Notes under the pieces: generated by a model | Told to the model about the DNA's origin: nothing | The model's database searches: none | The model's input: the letters and a program-made list of their open reading frames with translations, nothing else | Shown here: in pieces, positions 5,961 through 7,627 of the stretch | How positions within the stretch are numbered: the first letter of the stretch is position 1 | Layout of the letters: the number at the start of each line of letters is the position of its first letter | Program-made: the position numbers and the translations under genes | Source: Phycisphaerae bacterium | GTDB taxonomy: Bacteria > Planctomycetota > Phycisphaerae > Sedimentisphaerales > SM23-30 | Length of the DNA: 7,627 bases | NCBI GenBank assembly: GCA_021736565.1 | Contig: JAIPFO010000173.1 | Coordinates: 1-7,627, forward strand | Direction of reading: 5' to 3'

Positions 5961-6569
5961 ATGAGTGTGAAGCAGAAATCAGAAGCTGCGACCTTTTTTA
6001 TAAGAGGTTTGTGGGAAGAAAACGCAATATTCCGGCAGTTGCTGGGGATGTGTCCGACGCTGGCAGTAACTGGCGCGGTCAAACCGGCACTAACGATGGG
6101 GCTGGCGACGACATTTGTGCTGGTGTGCAGTAACGTGTTGGTGTCGTTGATGCGAAATGTACTTCAGGCGCATTTGCGTATATTAATGTTTACCCTGACC
6201 ATCGCGACATTTGTGACGATTGCTGATCTGATCTTAAAGGCATTTTTGCCTGATATGAGTGAGACATTGGGGCCGTTTGTGCCGTTGATCATTGTTAACT
6301 GTCTGATCATCGGCCGGGCAGAGGCCTGCGGCAGTCGCAAACCTGTAGGGACCAGTCTTGGTGATGCGTTGGGGATGGGTGTTGGCTTTACGCTGGGATT
6401 GTGTGCTTTGGCGGCGATACGGGAATTACTTGCCACGGGGGCTGTTTTTGAACTGGCAGTTTTACCGGAAAAATTCGAGAACTGGAATGTTATGCAGTTG
6501 CCGGCCGGGGCGTTTATTACGCTGGGGATCATGCTGGGATTGAGCAATCATTTTCTCAAGAAGAAGTAG
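5961..6569 (+). CDS. rnfE: Electron transport complex subunit RnfE
   Basis: RnfE is an integral membrane subunit of the RnfA/RnfE/NqrD/NqrE family. It pairs with RnfA, and in solved Rnf/Nqr structures the pair holds an Fe-S cluster within the membrane. From the ATG at 5961 the product has 202 residues (204 if the upstream ATG at 5955 is used, whose spacing to the ribosome binding site is too short). The conserved half-motifs are LGMCPTLAVT (28-37, Cys31) and PLIIVNCLIIGRAEA (108-122, Cys114), giving the two cysteines expected to ligand the cluster. About six hydrophobic segments are present, with GFTLGLCALAAIREL (142-156) typical of the family. The neighbours are rnfG upstream and rnfA 39 bases downstream. 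It is distinguished from RnfA by the GRAEA extension after the second cysteine motif. Confidence 0.96.
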   Translation: MSVKQKSEAATFFIRGLWEENAIFRQLLGMCPTLAVTGAVKPALTMGLATTFVLVCSNVLVSLMRNVLQAHLRILMFTLTIATFVTIADLILKAFLPDMSETLGPFVPLIIVNCLIIGRAEACGSRKPVGTSLGDALGMGVGFTLGLCALAAIRELLATGAVFELAVLPEKFENWNVMQLPAGAFITLGIMLGLSNHFLKKK

Positions 6570-6591
6570 ATATAGGAATCAAAATAAGTCT

Positions 6592-6597
6592 GAAGGA
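6592..6597 (+). promoter_or_regulatory. Ribosome binding site of rnfA
   Basis: GAAGGA ends 11 bases before the rnfA ATG at 6609. It is the clearest Shine-Dalgarno in the cluster, although the spacing is slightly long. Confidence 0.65.
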
Positions 6598-6608
6598 CTG
6601 AATATATT

Positions 6609-7199
6609 ATGGAAACTTTTAGTCATTTAATTGTTGTATTTATCTCTATTGCGGTGGTTAATAATCTTGTATTGACCAAGTTTTTGGGGATTTGTCCTTA
6701 CCTGGGTGTCTCCCGCAAGGTGGATATGGCCTTTGGGATGGGTTGTGCGGTAACGTTTGTGATGACCATCAGTGCGACGCTGACCTGGCTGATCAACATT
6801 AAGATTCTTGTACCGCTGGAGTTGGATTATCTCAAGTACATTGCCTTTATTATGGTCATTGCCAGTATGGTGCAGCTGGTGGAGATGTACGTTCGGAAGT
6901 TTTTTCCGCCGTTGTACGAAAGTTTTGGCATTTTCCTGCCGCTCATCGTGACCAACTGTGCGATTCTGGGGGTGTGTCTGTTTATCGACCTGTGGGGCTA
7001 TGGCTTTTTGGAGGCCGTTGTCGCAGGCCTGGGCGGTGGCTTGGGCTTTACCCTGGCGATCTGTATTATGGGTGGGATTCGTGAGAATCTGGAATGGGCC
7101 GATGTGCCCGACGCACTTAAGGGTGCGGGGATTACACTGATTACCGCCGGGATCATGACCCTGGCGTTTATGGGATTTTCCGGGATGATCAAGGGGTAA
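6609..7199 (+). CDS. rnfA: Electron transport complex subunit RnfA
   Basis: RnfA is an integral membrane subunit homologous to RnfE. The two form an inverted pair that shares an intramembrane Fe-S cluster and carries electrons across the membrane. The 196-residue product is close to the usual length. It has six hydrophobic segments and the conserved NNLVLTKFLGICPYLGVS block (18-35, Cys29) and LPLIVTNCAILGV block (110-122, Cys117), so both cluster cysteines are present. GGGLGFTLAICIMGGIRE (142-159) is a typical family segment. A good ribosome binding site precedes the ATG. It follows rnfE after 39 bases. The next gene, rnfB, begins after a 100-base gap that holds a hairpin, which is longer than the other gaps in this part of the cluster. 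Confidence 0.97.
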   Translation: METFSHLIVVFISIAVVNNLVLTKFLGICPYLGVSRKVDMAFGMGCAVTFVMTISATLTWLINIKILVPLELDYLKYIAFIMVIASMVQLVEMYVRKFFPPLYESFGIFLPLIVTNCAILGVCLFIDLWGYGFLEAVVAGLGGGLGFTLAICIMGGIRENLEWADVPDALKGAGITLITAGIMTLAFMGFSGMIKG

Positions 7200-7250
7200 G
7201 ACCTTCGCGTCATAAGTGTTTTTAGAACCTATTTTCCGAAGTTAAAAAGA

Positions 7251-7285
7251 TGATTTCAAAAAAACGACTTTTTACGCGGAAATCA
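7251..7285. repeat. Hairpin in the rnfA-rnfB gap
   Basis: TGATTTC (7251-7257) and GAAATCA (7279-7285) are exact 7-bp inverted arms. Inside them AAAAA (7260-7264) can pair with TTTTT (7269-7273) around the loop CGAC. The recurring rnf-gap element forms the right side of the structure. There is no T tract after the stem, so a processing, stability or attenuation role is more plausible than full termination. Confidence 0.5.
7265..7277 (+). repeat. Recurring rnf-gap element, copy 4
   Basis: CGACTTTTTACGC lies 22 bases before the rnfB ATG. It matches the element before rnfD apart from one missing G, and it is embedded in the hairpin at 7251-7285. Confidence 0.45.
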
Positions 7286-7299
7286 AGAAATAAGATCAT

Positions 7300-7627
7300 A
7301 TGCTAAATATTATTATATCATGGAATATGCTGGCGGTGGATGCGACTTCGATTCTCAAATCGGGGGGTATTTTACTGCTGATCGGGTTTATCTTTGTTGT
7401 GATCCTCACGGTGGCTTACGCGAAGCTGAAAGTGGAGAAGGACCCCACCGTTGAAGCGATCGAAGCGGTGTTGCCGGGCGCTAATTGCGGCGGTTGTGGC
7501 TCGGCGGGGTGTAGTGCCTACGCCGAAGCGGTTGTGGCAGATCATGGCCTGATGGGTAAATGCGGACCTGGCGGGGACGCCCTGGTGCATCAGATGGCCG
7601 AAATCCTCGGGATTCAAGCCTCTGCCT
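7300..7627 (+). CDS. rnfB: Electron transport complex subunit RnfB (N-terminal part, cut by window edge)
   Basis: RnfB is the iron-sulfur subunit thought to accept electrons from reduced ferredoxin on the cytoplasmic face. The first 109 residues are visible, open to the right edge with no stop. A membrane anchor covers about 22-41. The Fes-type 4Fe-4S domain follows, with VLPGANCGGCGSAGC (57-71) and KCGPGG (87-92), giving Cys63, Cys66, Cys71 and Cys88 in a C-x2-C-x4-C-x16-C pattern. The ferredoxin-like clusters that normally follow lie outside the window. The start at 7300 is bounded by an in-frame TAA at 7291; a second ATG at 7327 is possible. The Shine-Dalgarno is weak. Position and domain make the call firm even though the gene is partial. 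Confidence 0.95.
   Translation, partial: MLNIIISWNMLAVDATSILKSGGILLLIGFIFVVILTVAYAKLKVEKDPTVEAIEAVLPGANCGGCGSAGCSAYAEAVVADHGLMGKCGPGGDALVHQMAEILGIQASA

Noticed and set aside
1..7627. CRISPR array, tRNA, rRNA, insertion sequence or phage genes
   Set aside because: No regularly spaced repeats, no tRNA T-arm or cloverleaf signature, and no transposase or integrase-like frame were found on either strand.

Overview
The window is ordinary bacterial chromosome from an organism that I infer to be an anaerobe or facultative anaerobe. It holds one housekeeping glycolytic gene (pgi, minus strand) and, transcribed away from it, a ferredoxin:NAD+ oxidoreductase (Rnf) cluster in the order rnfC-rnfD-rnfG-rnfE-rnfA-rnfB (plus strand). 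The last gene is cut by the right edge. The C-D-G-E-A-B order is the one known from clostridia, acetogens and several other anaerobic lineages, not the A-B-C-D-G-E order of gammaproteobacteria. The protein style suggests a Planctomycetota/Verrucomicrobiota-type bacterium, but that is a guess from memory and the sequence alone does not settle it.

Layout: 1-393 is non-coding, rich in A and C homopolymer runs on the plus strand, and ends in a compact three-stem structure (308-351) that is a good candidate for the pgi terminator. 394-2040 is pgi. 2041-2589 is a roughly 550-base divergent intergenic region with a strong sigma70-type pgi promoter, several inverted repeats, a possible folded RNA and a duplicated 12-base motif. 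2590-7627 is the rnf cluster, with short gaps at D-G, G-E and E-A and two longer gaps: 209 bases between rnfC and rnfD, and 100 bases between rnfA and rnfB.

Together RnfB (Fe-S, ferredoxin side), RnfA and RnfE (paired membrane proteins), RnfD and RnfG (covalent flavin carriers) and RnfC (NAD(H)/FMN and two 4Fe-4S clusters) would move electrons between reduced ferredoxin and NAD+ while pumping Na+ or H+. Pgi feeds glycolysis, whose pyruvate could be a source of reduced ferredoxin; this link is inference.

I see no defence system, CRISPR array, mobile element or unfamiliar protein here. The leads worth a second look are non-coding: a C-G-T5-(A)-C-G-C element that recurs only in the long rnf gaps, next to hairpins; a perfect 12-bp inverted repeat upstream of rnfC; and a possible pseudoknotted RNA. 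One lead is in the proteins: both predicted flavin-attachment motifs (RnfD, RnfG) depart from the consensus.
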